64,000 nt of DNA from JACVRW01 sp963825345. GTDB taxonomy: Bacteria; Actinomycetota; Thermoleophilia; Solirubrobacterales; Thermoleophilaceae. The translations under genes were made by a program, and so were the position numbers. The DNA is taken from positions 1 through 64,000 of the forward strand of contig CAWGSQ010000002.1 in assembly GCA_963825345.1 (NCBI GenBank), given 5' to 3'. The stretch's first letter is position 1. Each line of letters begins with the position of its first letter. Positions 20,562 to 30,167 of this stretch are shown here, in pieces. The notes below the pieces were generated by a model, which worked only from the letters and a program-made list of their open reading frames with translations, was not told the DNA's origin and did no database searches.

Positions 20562-20941
20562 GCGGCGGTTGTCTCCGTGATTCTCGGGGGCGTGTCCATC
20601 GCGAGGAGGCGCTGGTGCTTCTGCTGCTCCCAAGAGAGCCATTCGCCCGAGTCCACGCCCTCCGGCAGCGTCGGCCGTTCCTCGAACCAGCGGTCGAGGG
20701 CGGCGCGCAGCTCCGGATCGGAGGAGTGGCGCTTGGCGAACGCAACGTCGGAGAGAGCGCAGTCGAACCGGGCGAGCAGCTCGCGCAGCGTTCGCAGACG
20801 CTGCAGCTCGCCGGGTCCGAAGATGCGGTAGCCCTTCGGCGTGCGCAGAGGCTCGATCAGGCCGGCGCTCTCTATGTAGCGCAGCATTCGAGGCGACCAA
20901 CCGGTCGTCTCAGCAGCCTCGTTGATGGTGAGCCCCTCCAT
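20558..20941 (-). CDS. MerR family transcriptional regulator
   Basis: 127-aa regulator with an N-terminal MerR winged helix (LTINEAAETTGWSPRMLRYI; the wing has TPKGYRIFG) and a helical dimerisation part, but no sizeable effector domain and no cysteine set for metal binding. It overlaps ahcY by four bases and is preceded by a 20-bp dyad, pointing to autoregulation of the MerR-ahcY-AHCY-like unit (inference). The effector is unknown. Upstream in-frame sequence to 21859 is only the shadow of the PGI gene. Confidence 0.88.
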
Positions 20942-20954
20942 CGCGACCGCAAAG

Positions 20955-20974
20955 CTTAACACGATCGTGTCAAG
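20955..20974 (-). promoter_or_regulatory. 20-bp dyad, candidate MerR operator
   Basis: CTTAACACGA/TCGTGTCAAG is an inverted repeat matching at 9 of 10 positions with no spacer, starting 14 bases upstream of the MerR ATG. On the minus strand it contains TTGACA and overlaps a TAAGCT -10-like hexamer (20953-20958). Binding there would cover the promoter of the ahcY operon. Confidence 0.6.
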
Positions 20975-21075
20975 GTTGTGGGCCGAAGCGACTCGACCGG
21001 CCACTCTCTCGCACTTGTGCACGATATGCATGCAAAACGCGGATGGAGTGGCCGGGCCGCCCCCGGACCGCCCAG

Positions 21076-22116
21076 TTAGAGCTGCTGTTTGAAGCGCTCG
21101 AGCACTTCGACCGGTGTGGGGTCCACACCCGCGAGCACCGCCATGTACACGCTCACGATGTCCCCCAACAGGACCAGGGACAGGACTCGCTCGAGGCGGC
21201 TCTCGCCGCGGGATTCCAGCTTGACCGTGGGCGCGCCTGTGCGCTCGACTTCGTCGGCCATCAGCTCGATCCGGCGCTGGACCCGCGGGTGCTGGTCGGG
21301 ATCGCTGAGGAAGACGCCCGCGAACGGGGCCTCCGCTCGGCCACGCTCCCAGCCGCAGATCTGGTTGTGGTTCGCCTCGGGCAGCTCGGCCCAGAACGCC
21401 GCCGCCTTCGCGTTCTCGTTGATCTGGGTGCTCCAGCGGCGCCCCACCGCAACGGTGCTCGCCGCGCCGTGCACCACCGGGATGGTCCCGACGAGCTCGC
21501 GCGCCACGCGCTTCGCGAGCGAGTCCTCGCCAGCGCCCGGACCCCAGTCTTCGATGAGTCTTTCCAGCAGTGCGGTGGCCGTATCGATCTCGGCGTGCAA
21601 TGCCGGCGCAGCACCGCAGAGCGCCGCACACTCCAGCGCGCCGATCGTCATGTAGATCACCGCCGCCCGCGGCTGCATCCCCGCCGGGACGCCGATCACG
21701 GGCACCCCCTCCGCGCGGGCGAGCTCGGCGAGCGTGCCGCCCGTGGTGAGCGCCACGCGCTGCGTGCCCGCCGCGCCGGCGGCCTCGAAGCAGGCAAGCG
21801 TCTCCTCGGTCTCGCCGGAATAACTGACGCACAGGACGAGCGACTCCGGCGGGATCCACGACTCAAGCGCATAGCCGCGCACCACGGTGATCGGGCGCGT
21901 CGCGCGATCGCCGAGGGCGGCCATGGCGAGGTCCCCACCGATGGCGGAGCCGCCCATGCCGCACACAACGAGCCCGCCGGGCAGGTCGCGCGAACGGATG
22001 CCTGCCGACTCGGCGCGCCACAGGGCATCCCCCAGCTGCAGCGGCTGCGCAAGGACCTCACCAAGCATCCCAGCCCGGTCCACGCCCTCGATGCTGTCGT
22101 TGGTCAACTCATTCAC
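21076..22116 (-). CDS. Bifunctional phosphoglucose/phosphomannose isomerase-type SIS protein
   Basis: 346-aa protein of the PGI/PMI family, which interconverts glucose-6-P or mannose-6-P with fructose-6-P. The first SIS domain has CGMGGSAIGGDL (near residue 52) and SYSGETEETL, which bind the phosphate. The second half has QINENAKAAAFWAELPEANHN, containing the catalytic Glu and His of the family, and a C-terminal LGDIVSVYMAVLAGVDPTPV block. It overlaps the upstream nucleotidyltransferase by four bases (ATGA). It provides precursors for GDP-mannose-type sugars used by the downstream polysaccharide region. Confidence 0.9.
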   Translation of the reverse strand: MNELTNDSIEGVDRAGMLGEVLAQPLQLGDALWRAESAGIRSRDLPGGLVVCGMGGSAIGGDLAMAALGDRATRPITVVRGYALESWIPPESLVLCVSYSGETEETLACFEAAGAAGTQRVALTTGGTLAELARAEGVPVIGVPAGMQPRAAVIYMTIGALECAALCGAAPALHAEIDTATALLERLIEDWGPGAGEDSLAKRVARELVGTIPVVHGAASTVAVGRRWSTQINENAKAAAFWAELPEANHNQICGWERGRAEAPFAGVFLSDPDQHPRVQRRIELMADEVERTGAPTVKLESRGESRLERVLSLVLLGDIVSVYMAVLAGVDPTPVEVLERFKQQL

Positions 22117-23159
22117 GAAATCGGCTCCCCTGCCGAGACCACGGCTCCCGGCTCCACCCTCGCGCCGAGGCCGACCACGGCGTCGGCCTCGATCACGGCG
22201 TTCGCCCCCACCATTGCATCCGGCCCCACACGCGCGCGCTCTCCCACCCGGACCCCGTCGGCGAGCACGGACTCGATCACGGTCGCATCGGCCCCGACGT
22301 GCACCCGCTCGTGGAGCACCGAGCGCTCGACGCGAGCGTCCGTGCTCACGGAGCAGTGGCGCCCGAGGACGCTCTGCGGCCCCACGTGCGCGCCCGCCAG
22401 GAGGCAGTTCTCGTAGATGAGCGAGCCGGTCTCGTCGCGCGGCGGCAGGGTCGAGCGCACCCGCCCGGCCAGCAGGTCCCAGGTGGCCTCGAGGTAGCGC
22501 TCGGGCGTCCCGATGTCGATCCAGTAGCCGGCGGCGTCGTAGCCGTACAGCCCCGCGCCGATGATCGACGGAAACACCTCGCGCTCGAACGAGACTGCCC
22601 GCCCCGCCGGGATCGATTCCACGACATCGCGCTCGAGCACATAGGCGCCCGCGTTGATGCGATTCGTCGGCGGATCACCGCCGCCCTTCTCGATGAACTC
22701 CGTGACCCGACCATCGTCATCGGTCGGCACCACCCCGTAGCTGGACGTGTCGTCGACGGGATACAGCGCGAGGGTTGCCCGCGCGCCCGTGCGCTCGTGC
22801 TGCTCTAACTCGGCGGTCAGGTCGATGTCCGTGAGCACGTCGCCATTGAGCACCAGGACCCGCTCCTCGAGCAGACCCTCGTCGTACGCGAGCCGCACGG
22901 GACCGGCCGTGCCGAGCGGCTCGTCCTCGGTCACGTGACGCAGGCGCATGCCGTCGTAGATGTCGCCGAGCACGGACTTGACCGCGTCGGACATGAATCC
23001 GCACGACAGGATCACCTCGTCCGCGCCATGCGAGTGCACCCAGTCGAGCATGAACGAAAGGAACGGCCGCCCCGCGAGCGGCATCACGGGCTTCGGCGTG
23101 GTGACCGTGAGCGGCTTGAGCCGCGTGCCCTCGCCGCCGGCGAGCACCAGAGCCTGCAC
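22113..23159 (-). CDS. Sugar-1-phosphate nucleotidyltransferase (mannose-1-P guanylyltransferase-like)
   Basis: 348 aa. The N-terminal NTP-transferase domain (1-230) opens with LVLAGGEGTRLKPLT and the catalytic TPKPVMPLAGRPF, followed by NGDVLTDIDL. From about residue 245 a left-handed beta-helix of hexapeptide repeats follows (VGADATVIESVLADG, VGERARVGPDAMVGANAV). The architecture fits mannose-1-P guanylyltransferase/NDP-sugar pyrophosphorylase; the exact base and sugar cannot be fixed from sequence. It starts two bases after the ugd stop and overlaps the PGI/PMI gene, so the three form one operon. Confidence 0.9.
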   Translation of the reverse strand: MQALVLAGGEGTRLKPLTVTTPKPVMPLAGRPFLSFMLDWVHSHGADEVILSCGFMSDAVKSVLGDIYDGMRLRHVTEDEPLGTAGPVRLAYDEGLLEERVLVLNGDVLTDIDLTAELEQHERTGARATLALYPVDDTSSYGVVPTDDDGRVTEFIEKGGGDPPTNRINAGAYVLERDVVESIPAGRAVSFEREVFPSIIGAGLYGYDAAGYWIDIGTPERYLEATWDLLAGRVRSTLPPRDETGSLIYENCLLAGAHVGPQSVLGRHCSVSTDARVERSVLHERVHVGADATVIESVLADGVRVGERARVGPDAMVGANAVIEADAVVGLGARVEPGAVVSAGEPIS

Positions 23160-23161
23160 CG

Positions 23162-24439
23162 CTACCGGCCGATTCCCTCGTAGGTGAACCCGGCCTCCAC
23201 GAGCTGCTCGCGGTCGAGAAAGTTGCGGCCATCCACCACCAGCGGGATGCGCATGCGGCGCTTCACCTCACCGGTCCAGTCGAGCTCGCGGAACTCCGGC
23301 CACTCGGTCACGAGCACCACGGCGTCTGCGCCGTCGACCGCGTCGAGCGCGGACTCCGCGATGAGGGCGCCGGCCAGCATGGCCTCGGCCTTCGCCCCGG
23401 CCACGGGGTCGAATGCTCGAACGTTGGCGCCCTCGCCGGCCAGCCGCCCGGCCAAGACCACGCTAGTGGCCTCGCGGATGTCGTCCGTGTCCGGCTTGAA
23501 GGCGACCCCCAGCAGGGCCACCTCCTTGCCTGCCAGCGAGCCGAGGTGCTTCTGAAGCTTGCCGATCGTGCGCCGCTTCTGGAGCTCGTTCACCTCCACG
23601 ACAGCGGTTAGCAGCTGGAAGTGGTAGCCGGTGTTGCCGGCGAGCTGCTTGAGCGCCTGCACGTCCTTCGGAAAGCACGAGCCGCCGAAGCCCACGCCGG
23701 CCTGAAGGAACTTGGGCCCGATGCGATCGTCGAGGCCCATCCCGCGCGATACCTCGCGCACGTCCGCCCCCAGCTCCTCCGAGACGTTGGCGATCTCGTT
23801 GATGAAGCTGATCTTGGTGGCGAGGAACGCGTTCGACGCGAGCTTGATCATCTCGGCGCTCGCCACATCGGTGCGCACCATCTCCGCCCCGAGCGGCGCG
23901 TACAGCGCCTCGACGCGATCCGCGTACTGCGCCGAGCCGTCGTTTGCGCCCACTACGACTCGATCGGGGTTCATGAAGTCCGCCAGCGCGCTCCCCTCCT
24001 TCAGGAACTCGGGGTTCGACACGTAGCCGATCCCCTCACGGCGCCGCTGGATCGAGCGCCCGGTGCCCACCGGCACGGTGCTCTTCATGATGAGAGCGTG
24101 CTCCTTCGAGTCGCCCAGCTCGGCGATCACGGCCTCCACGCGCGAGAGGTCGGCGTCCCCGGAGTAGGTCGGGGGCGTGTCCACGCACACGAACAGCAGC
24201 TGCGCGTGCTCGAGCAGCTCCTTCATGTCGGTGGTGAAGTGGAGCCGCTCGGCGTTGCCCGTGATGAGGTCGCTGAGGCCGGGCTCGTGGATCGGCAGCT
24301 CGCCGCGCGCGAGCGATTCGATCTTCTCGGGCACGATGTCGCGCGCCCAGACCTCGTGTCCGAGCTCGGCGAAGCACGCGGCGGTGACGGCGCCGACCCA
24401 GCCGACGCCGATAACTCCGATCGGTTCCCTCTCCGTCAT
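23162..24439 (-). CDS. UDP-glucose/GDP-mannose dehydrogenase family (UDP-glucose 6-dehydrogenase)
   Basis: 425-aa NAD-dependent four-electron dehydrogenase that makes a UDP-uronic acid. The N-terminal Rossmann motif is IGVGWVGAVTAACFAELGHE, the central helical domain holds catalytic Cys in GFGGSCFPKDVQAL (near 255), and the C-terminal domain has GVAFKPDTDDIREA. UDP-glucose is the likeliest substrate because a UDP-glucose-forming enzyme is in the window; UDP-N-acetyl sugars are possible. TAGGCT ends 9 bases before the ATG. Confidence 0.92.
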   Translation of the reverse strand: MTEREPIGVIGVGWVGAVTAACFAELGHEVWARDIVPEKIESLARGELPIHEPGLSDLITGNAERLHFTTDMKELLEHAQLLFVCVDTPPTYSGDADLSRVEAVIAELGDSKEHALIMKSTVPVGTGRSIQRRREGIGYVSNPEFLKEGSALADFMNPDRVVVGANDGSAQYADRVEALYAPLGAEMVRTDVASAEMIKLASNAFLATKISFINEIANVSEELGADVREVSRGMGLDDRIGPKFLQAGVGFGGSCFPKDVQALKQLAGNTGYHFQLLTAVVEVNELQKRRTIGKLQKHLGSLAGKEVALLGVAFKPDTDDIREATSVVLAGRLAGEGANVRAFDPVAGAKAEAMLAGALIAESALDAVDGADAVVLVTEWPEFRELDWTGEVKRRMRIPLVVDGRNFLDREQLVEAGFTYEGIGR

Positions 24440-24448
24440 GCGCGCAGG

Positions 24449-24454
24449 AGCCTA
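24449..24454 (-). promoter_or_regulatory. Leaderless-type -10 (TAGGCT) for the dehydrogenase operon
   Basis: Ends 9 bases before the ATG at 24439. It lies just outside the end of the upstream LCP gene, so the sugar-nucleotide trio can be transcribed on its own. Confidence 0.45.
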
Positions 24455-24455
24455 G

Positions 24456-25920
24456 TCAGCAGCAGCGGCGGGTGGACCGGGCGATGGCCATCATCTGCTT
24501 CTTCGTGAGCGTTTGGAGCAGCGTGTTCGATACCCAGTACGACGCCTTGGGGGTGTGCCAGGCCACCAGCCGCAGGCGGTCGCCCGCGAAGTGCAGCTCG
24601 TACTGGCGGCCGCCGACCTTGCGCGTCTCGGTCGGGCTGTCCAGAATCGGCGGGTTCTGCCATGTGGTGCCCTGAAGCCCGTAGTACTCGCCGTTGGCGT
24701 CGGTGCGGTTCATGACCATCCGGTATGCGCCGTACCTCTTGCCGTCCGGCCCCATCATCTTGTACACCCGCGGTGGCTGCGAAAACTGGGACGAGTTCCG
24801 GAGCAGCGTCGGATACAGAACCGGGAGCGAGCCGCCCGCGCCCGACTGCACCGCCTGGAGCCCCTGGTCCTCGCCGAGGCCGCTGGCGTCGTAGACGCCG
24901 ATCGAGCGGTCGCCTCGCTTCTGGCGCCGCTTCGGCTTGCGCGCCGGCCGCTCCTCCGGCGCCTCGCCTCGCGGACCGGGCGAATCCTGGACCTTGAGGA
25001 ACTGCTGGACGAGCTTCTTCACCTGGGCGTCGCTGGCCTCGACGAAGCTCGGCCCGATCTCGCCCTCGAAGTGGATCTCCTGGATCGGCTGGCCGGCCGA
25101 GAACACCGCGAGCTTCACCAGCCGCAGCACCTCGGACCTGCTGCGGAGCGTGGCGTCGGTGGCGGTGTTGCGGCCGAAGATCTTCACGAGCCGGTCGCGG
25201 TTCTTGATCAGCTCGGTGTACGTGACCTGCTGCTTCATCTGACGCAGGAAGTCCTGCTGGCGCGCGGAGCGGACGAGGTCCGTGTCGAAGTGGCGGAAGC
25301 GCACGTACTGGAGCGCCTTGCGGGCGCACAGGCGCTGGTAGCCCGGGTCGATGTCGATGAACGTGAACTCCGCGCTGTCGTTGAAGTAGTCACGGTCCAC
25401 GTCGGTGTACACGCAGCCGATCGCGTTCACGGCCCGCCAGAAGCCCTTGAACGTCACGTTCACGACGTGGTTGATGGGCAGGCCGGTGAGCTGCTTCACC
25501 GTCTGGAGCGTCAGTGCCGGGCCGCCGTATCTCGTACGCCGCATTGATCTTGTCCACGCCGTGTCCCGGGATCTGGACCTTGAGGTCGCGCGGCAGCGAC
25601 ATGATCGCCGTGGCCTCCTTGTCCGGGTTGAGGCGGACGAGCATGATCGTGTCCGAGCGCGCCCCGCTGGCGCCCTCGCCGTTCTCGCGCGGCCGCCGGT
25701 CCGAGCCGAGGATCAGAAGCGTCTGCGGCTCGCCTGGATCGCTGTCCGCGAGCGTGTTCTTGCCGAGCTTCAGCTCGGTGCCGAGCTCGAGCGCGCTCAC
25801 CACCTTGTCGACCTCGTGGAACGCGGCCACCGCCGTGGCGCCGGCCGCGGCGAAGATCACGAGGAAGCCGCCCAGCAGGAGTCGCTTCCAGAGTCCGGGG
25901 CGCGGAACGTCCTCGAACAT
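24456..25920 (-). pseudogene. LytR-CpsA-Psr (LCP) family ligase, interrupted by a single-base insertion
   Basis: LCP proteins transfer lipid-linked glycopolymers to peptidoglycan. The N-terminal part (25920-25531) has one membrane helix (GGFLVIFAAAGATAVAAF) and the LCP core opening (LLILGSDRRPRENGEGASG, SDTIMLVRLNP, MSLPRDLKVQIPGHG). The frame breaks after DKINAAYE and continues one base later as YGGPALTLQTVKQLTGLP. An extra base at 25530 explains it: removing it gives a continuous 487-aa protein. The C-terminal third (Arg/Lys linker plus about 130 residues) is a less conserved extracellular extension. The start overlaps the M20 peptidase stop by one base (TGATG). Either a sequence error or a true null allele. 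Confidence 0.85.
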
Positions 25921-27014
25921 CAGGCGATCTTGAGGCGGCGCGCGGCCAGCAGGTCGACAAATTCCACGAGTGCCGCCCGATACTGGCCGAGCGATCGGAT
26001 CGACACCCACTCCTCCGGGCCGTGGTGCCCGTCACCCGACGGGCCGCACTCGACGGCCGGCACACCGGCCTCGATGAACGAGATGGCGTCCGACGCGCCG
26101 TCGCGGCCCACGCCGAGCCGCTCGCTCGTGGGCTCGGCCACGCGTCCGATCGCGGTGCCGAGCGCCTGAACGTACGGGTTGTCGCGCGGGACGATCGCCG
26201 GCTGGCGGTGGAACACCTTCACCACATGCACGTCCGGCATGGCTTCAACGTCCGCCCGGATCGCCTCGTGGTCCTGGCCGGGGAGGTAGCGCACGTCCAA
26301 ATCGATCACGCACAGGTCTGGCACCTTGTTCATCGCGTCCCCGCCGACGATGCGGCCGAGATTGATCGACGGACGGTCGAAGAGGTCGGAGGACTCGCGC
26401 GCGAACGGCAGGCTCTCGATCTTCCGGAAGGTGTCGATCGCCTTGAGCACCGCGTTGTCGCCCACCCACGGGGTCGAGCCGTGGGCCGCCGTGCCGGTCA
26501 CCTCGATCCTCATGGCGAGCACGCCCTTTGCCTGGATCCCGATGTGGAGGTCGGTGGGCTCGCCGGTGATCGCGAAGTCGCCCAGGAAGCCCTCACGCAC
26601 GAGGTAGTCCGAGCCGCGGTCGTCCAGCTCCTCGGACTCCTCGTCCGAGACGCAGACGAAGTGCACCCGCACGCGGTCCTGCGTGGCCATGTCGCGGAAC
26701 GCGCAGATCATGGACGCTAGACCGCCCTTCATGTCGTACGCGCCGCGGCCGTAGAGGCGGTCGCCGTCGATGCGGGGCTCGAACTGCTCGGGCCGGCCGG
26801 GCACCACGTCCAGGTGTCCGTGCAGGACGATCGTCTGGGCGCCATCGGGCCCGACGGTCGCCGTCAGCAGCGGCCGTCCATTGTGTGTAGTGCCCGTCAC
26901 CTCCACGTCGCGCGCCTCGAGCCAGCCCTTCACAAAGCCCGCGGCGGCCTGCATTCCCTCGAGGGTGGACGTGTCGTAGGTGATCAGGCGCTCTGTGAGA
27001 GCGCGCTCATCCAC
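25920..27014 (-). CDS. M20 family metallopeptidase (ArgE/DapE/ACY1-like)
   Basis: 364-aa zinc amidohydrolase. Ligand and catalytic positions are visible: HGHLDVVPG (His, catalytic Asp), GRGAYDMKGG (bridging Asp), SDEESEELDD (catalytic Glu and ligand), GEPTDL and the C-terminal GDGHHGPEEW (His). The dimerisation lid runs from about 170 to 280. The family includes acetylornithine deacetylase, succinyl-diaminopimelate desuccinylase and carboxypeptidases; the substrate is not fixed by sequence. It starts with GTG, TATCCT ends 7 bases upstream, and it shares one base with the LCP gene. Confidence 0.9.
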   Translation of the reverse strand: MDERALTERLITYDTSTLEGMQAAAGFVKGWLEARDVEVTGTTHNGRPLLTATVGPDGAQTIVLHGHLDVVPGRPEQFEPRIDGDRLYGRGAYDMKGGLASMICAFRDMATQDRVRVHFVCVSDEESEELDDRGSDYLVREGFLGDFAITGEPTDLHIGIQAKGVLAMRIEVTGTAAHGSTPWVGDNAVLKAIDTFRKIESLPFARESSDLFDRPSINLGRIVGGDAMNKVPDLCVIDLDVRYLPGQDHEAIRADVEAMPDVHVVKVFHRQPAIVPRDNPYVQALGTAIGRVAEPTSERLGVGRDGASDAISFIEAGVPAVECGPSGDGHHGPEEWVSIRSLGQYRAALVEFVDLLAARRLKIA

Positions 27015-27021
27015 CGGGCTG

Positions 27022-27027
27022 AGGATA
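27022..27027 (-). promoter_or_regulatory. Leaderless-type -10 (TATCCT) for the M20 peptidase
   Basis: Ends 7 bases before the GTG at 27014. Confidence 0.45.
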
Positions 27028-27099
27028 GCTTCGCGGCCCGAGCCGGGGCACGCACCGTCTCGGCGGCGCCACCGAACGCCGCGCGAGCGTCGAGATCTA

Positions 27100-27140
27100 C
27101 CTTTTCGACCTCGCCCTTTTCGACCTCGCCCTTTTCGACC
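27100..27140. repeat. 15-bp tandem repeat, about 2.7 copies
   Basis: CCTTTTCGACCTCGC is repeated exactly twice and then partially (CCTTTTCGACC). It lies in the 136-bp gap between the tag stop and the M20 start. The TTTT runs are unusual for this GC-rich sequence. There is no spacer diversity, so this is not a CRISPR array. Confidence 0.8.
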
Positions 27141-27150
27141 GGGCTTCCCC

Positions 27151-27792
27151 TCAACGCTGCTGTTCAGGGGTGAGCCGGCGATCGGCGGCGCCGCGGCGCT
27201 CTGCCTCCACCTCCGCCCGGACCCAGCAGCCGGCCATGTGGTCGTTGACGACCCCGCACGCCTGCATCATCGCGTAGGCGGTGGTGGGCCCGACGAAGCG
27301 GAACCCGCGTTTCTTCAGATCCTTGCTCAGCGCCGTGGACTCGGGGGTGAGCGCCGGCAGCTCGTCGAGCGAGCGCGGGGAGCGCCGGCGGCCGGTCGGC
27401 GCGTACGACCAGATCAGCTCGGCGAGCGACTCGCCGTCGGCGCGCATGGCGCGCGCGGCCAGCGCGTTGCCGATCGCCGCCTCGATCTTGCCGCGATGGC
27501 GGACGATGCCGGCGTCGGCGAGCAGGCGGGCCACCTCGCGGTCGCCGAAGCGAGCGACCGCGTCGATCTCGAACCCGGCGAACGCGGCCCGGAAGTTCTC
27601 GCGCTTGCGCAGGATCGTGAGCCAGGAGAGGCCGGACTGGAAGCCCTCCAGCACCATGCGCTCGTAGAGCCCGCGATCGTCGGTCACGGGCCGCCCCCAC
27701 TCCTCGTCGTGGTAGCGCACGTACTCCTCGCTGGACGCGCCCCACCAGCAGCGTGGGCGGCCGTCGGAGCCCTTTGCGATAGCAGTCGCCAC
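27151..27792 (-). CDS. tag: DNA-3-methyladenine glycosylase I
   Basis: Removes 3-methyladenine from alkylated DNA. The 213-aa protein has the family zinc-snap residues: Cys in GRPRCWWG, His in YHDEEWGRP, and the C-terminal pair NDHMAGCW. Glu/Trp in HDEEWG contact the base. The helix-hairpin-helix region GFQSGLSWLTILRKRENFR is conserved. GTG start at 27792, with TAGCTT ending 7 bases upstream. Divergent from the glycosyltransferase-flippase gene with a 26-base gap. Confidence 0.95.
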   Translation of the reverse strand: MATAIAKGSDGRPRCWWGASSEEYVRYHDEEWGRPVTDDRGLYERMVLEGFQSGLSWLTILRKRENFRAAFAGFEIDAVARFGDREVARLLADAGIVRHRGKIEAAIGNALAARAMRADGESLAELIWSYAPTGRRRSPRSLDELPALTPESTALSKDLKKRGFRFVGPTTAYAMMQACGVVNDHMAGCWVRAEVEAERRGAADRRLTPEQQR

Positions 27793-27799
27793 GCGGATG

Positions 27800-27809
27800 A
27801 AGCTATACC
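27800..27809. promoter_or_regulatory. Overlapping divergent leaderless-type -10 pair (tag / GT-flippase)
   Basis: Minus-strand TAGCTT (27800-27805) ends 7 bases before the tag GTG. Plus-strand TATACC (27804-27809, five of six consensus positions relaxed) ends 9 bases before the GTG at 27819. The two hexamers overlap, so polymerase binding for the two genes may be mutually exclusive. Confidence 0.45.
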
Positions 27810-27818
27810 CTCGCCCGC

Positions 27819-30167
27819 GTGCACATTTTGGTCTTGACGGATCGGGACTGGACCCATCCGCAGGGAGGCGGAACCGGAACCAACCTCTTCGGACAGGTCT
27901 CGCGCTGGCTCGCGTGGGGCCACCGCGTGTCGATGATCGCGTGCGCGTATCCGGGCTGCGAGCCGCTCGAGCAGCACGGAGACCTCACCATCCACCGCGT
28001 CGGCGGCCGCTCGACGGTCTTTCCCGCGCGCGATCTGGCAGCAGTGGCGCGGGCTCGTGCCGGACGCCGACGTGACCCTCGAGGTCGTGAACGGCATCAC
28101 CTTCCTCACGCCGCTGTGGCTGCGCGGCCCGCGGGTGACCCTCGTCCACCACATACACCGCGACCACTACGTGCGCGAGATGGGACGCGCGGGCAGCGTT
28201 GCGGCCTGGGCGCTCGAGACCGCGCCGCTGAAGATGCTCTACCGCGGTTCGCGCTTCCTCACGATCTCCAACTCGGCGGCGGGCGATATCGCCGCGCTCG
28301 GCATTCCCCGAGAGCACATCGAGATGAACTACCTCGGGGTCGAGCTCGATGCGTACGAGCCGGGCCGCCGCGCGGAGCACCCGATGCTGCTCTACCTCGG
28401 CCGGCTGAAGCGCTACAAGCGGATCGAGCTGCTTCTGGACGTGCTGGAAGCAGATCCCGGAGGCCACGCTCGAGATGGCGGGCGAGGGCGACCACCGCGA
28501 GGCGATCGAGCACGACATCGCCCGACGTGGGCTTGCACCGCGCGTGCTCATGCATGGCCACGTGAGCGAGGAGAAGAAGCTCGAGCTGCTCCAGCGCGCC
28601 TGGGCGAACATGACGGCGTCGTCGGCCGAGGGCTGGTGTCTGTCCGTGATGGAGGCGGCGGCGTGCGAGACGCCCAGCGTGGCAATGGCCGTGGGCGGGC
28701 TGCCCGAGTCGATCGTCGACGGCGAGACCGGACTGCTCGACGCAGACCCCGGAGGAGCTCGTGGAGAAGACGAGGCTGCTCGTCCAGGACACCGAGCTGC
28801 GCGAACGGCTGGGCGCGCGGGCACGCGAACGCGCCAGGGAGTTCACCTGGGATCGCACAGCGGAGCGCAACCTGAACCTGCTCGAGAAGGAGCGAGAGCG
28901 GCAGCTGGATCGCCCCTCGCCGGCGCGGAGTCTTGCGCGCACCGACACCGGGCGCGCGGCCGGGCTCGCCGCCTCGGTGATCGCGGGCAACGTGATCGCA
29001 CTGGCGTTCACGGTCGTCTTCGCCCGTGTGCTCGGCGCGAGCGACTACGGCTCGCTGGCCGCGCTCCTGTCCGCGTTCATCATCCTGATGGTGCCGGGCT
29101 CTGCGCTTCAGATCGCGGTGGCGAGGGACGTGAGCACCGCCGCGGCGTCGGGCGACGCGAACGCGGGCGCCGGCGTCCGACGATGGCTCGGACACCTGCT
29201 GATCGCCACGGCCGTCGTCGCGCTGCTCGCGATCCCGCTGCGCCACGTGCTCGCCGCGATCCTGAACGTCGAGGAGGACTGGGCCGCAGCCGCCGTGCCG
29301 CTCACGGCGATGCTCTGGATGGTCGTGTCGGTGGAGCGCGGCGCGCTTCAGGGCCTCCAGCGCTACCGGCTCGTGGCCTGGAGCATCATCGGCGAGGCGG
29401 GGGCACGGCTCGGGTTCGCGCTCCTGCTCGTGGGCATCGGGCTCAGCGTGACCGGCGCGTTCCTCGGAAGCGTGCTGGGGCTCATGGCCGTGGGCCTGCT
29501 GCTCGCGGTGCCGTTGTTCAGGCAGGTGCCGCACGGCGAGGGAACGCAGCTGCGCGACCTGCTCGCGGGCGCCTGGGTGCCCGTGATCGGCCTGATGCTG
29601 CTGTTCGCGCTCCAGGAGCTGCACGTGATCGTGGTCAAGCACGAGGCCGACGGCGACGCCGCGGGCTCCTACGCCGTGGCGGCGGTGGCGGCCAAGGCGA
29701 TCATCTGGGTGGCGGTGGGCCTCGGCATGTACCTGCTGCCCGAGGCCGCGCGCCGCGTGCACGGAGGCGAGGACGCGCGCCCGATCCTGCTGCGGACGCT
29801 GGCGCTGATCGCCGCCGCCGCGGTGCCGATGGTGCTGCTCTATGCCGTTGCGGCCGAGCCGCTGCTCGGCGCCGTGTTCGGGGATGACCTGACCGGTGCG
29901 GCCGGGGCGCTGCCGTGGCTCGGGCTCGCGATGGCGCTGCTCGCCTGCGCCTATCTCGCCGTCCAGTACCTGCTCGCGATCGGCAAGAGAAGCTTCATCG
30001 GGGTGCTCGCCGCGGCTGCGGCCGTGGAGGTCCTCGCGCTGCTCGAAGTGGGCGCCAACCTCACCGGCATCGCGCTCGCGCTGTTCGGTCTGCAGCTGGT
30101 CTGCGCTGCGTCCATGCTCGTGCTGTCGCTGCGCACGCCGGCTCCGCCCGCCGTCGCGACCGCGTGA
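27819..30167 (+). pseudogene. GT4 glycosyltransferase fused to a polysaccharide flippase, three frameshifts
   Basis: Continuous homology runs through three frames. Part 1 (GTG at 27819) has VLTDRDWTHPQGGGTGTNLF, a GT4 donor-fold start. Part 2 has VVNGITFLTPLW and YLGRLKRYKRIELLLDVLE. Part 3 has EMAGEGDHREAIEHDIARR and ASSAEGWCLSVMEAAACETP, the GT4 E-x7-E region. Part 4 (to 30167) finishes the GT domain and runs straight into about 12 membrane helices of a Wzx/MATE-like flippase (VFARVLGASDYGSLAALLSA). Single-base insertions near 28023-28025 (CCC), 28448-28449 (AA) and about 28738-28745 account for the breaks; removing them gives 781 aa. A GT fused to a lipid-sugar flippase would couple sugar addition to export (inference). 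The stop overlaps the methyltransferase GTG. Confidence 0.82.

Noticed and set aside
20661..20900. N-terminal extension of AHCY to 20900
   Set aside because: The upstream frame is the shadow of the MerR gene; the ATG at 20561 overlaps the MerR stop and begins family homology.
27100..27140. Short repeat array as a possible CRISPR
   Set aside because: Units are contiguous 15-mers without spacers and no cas gene is in the window.
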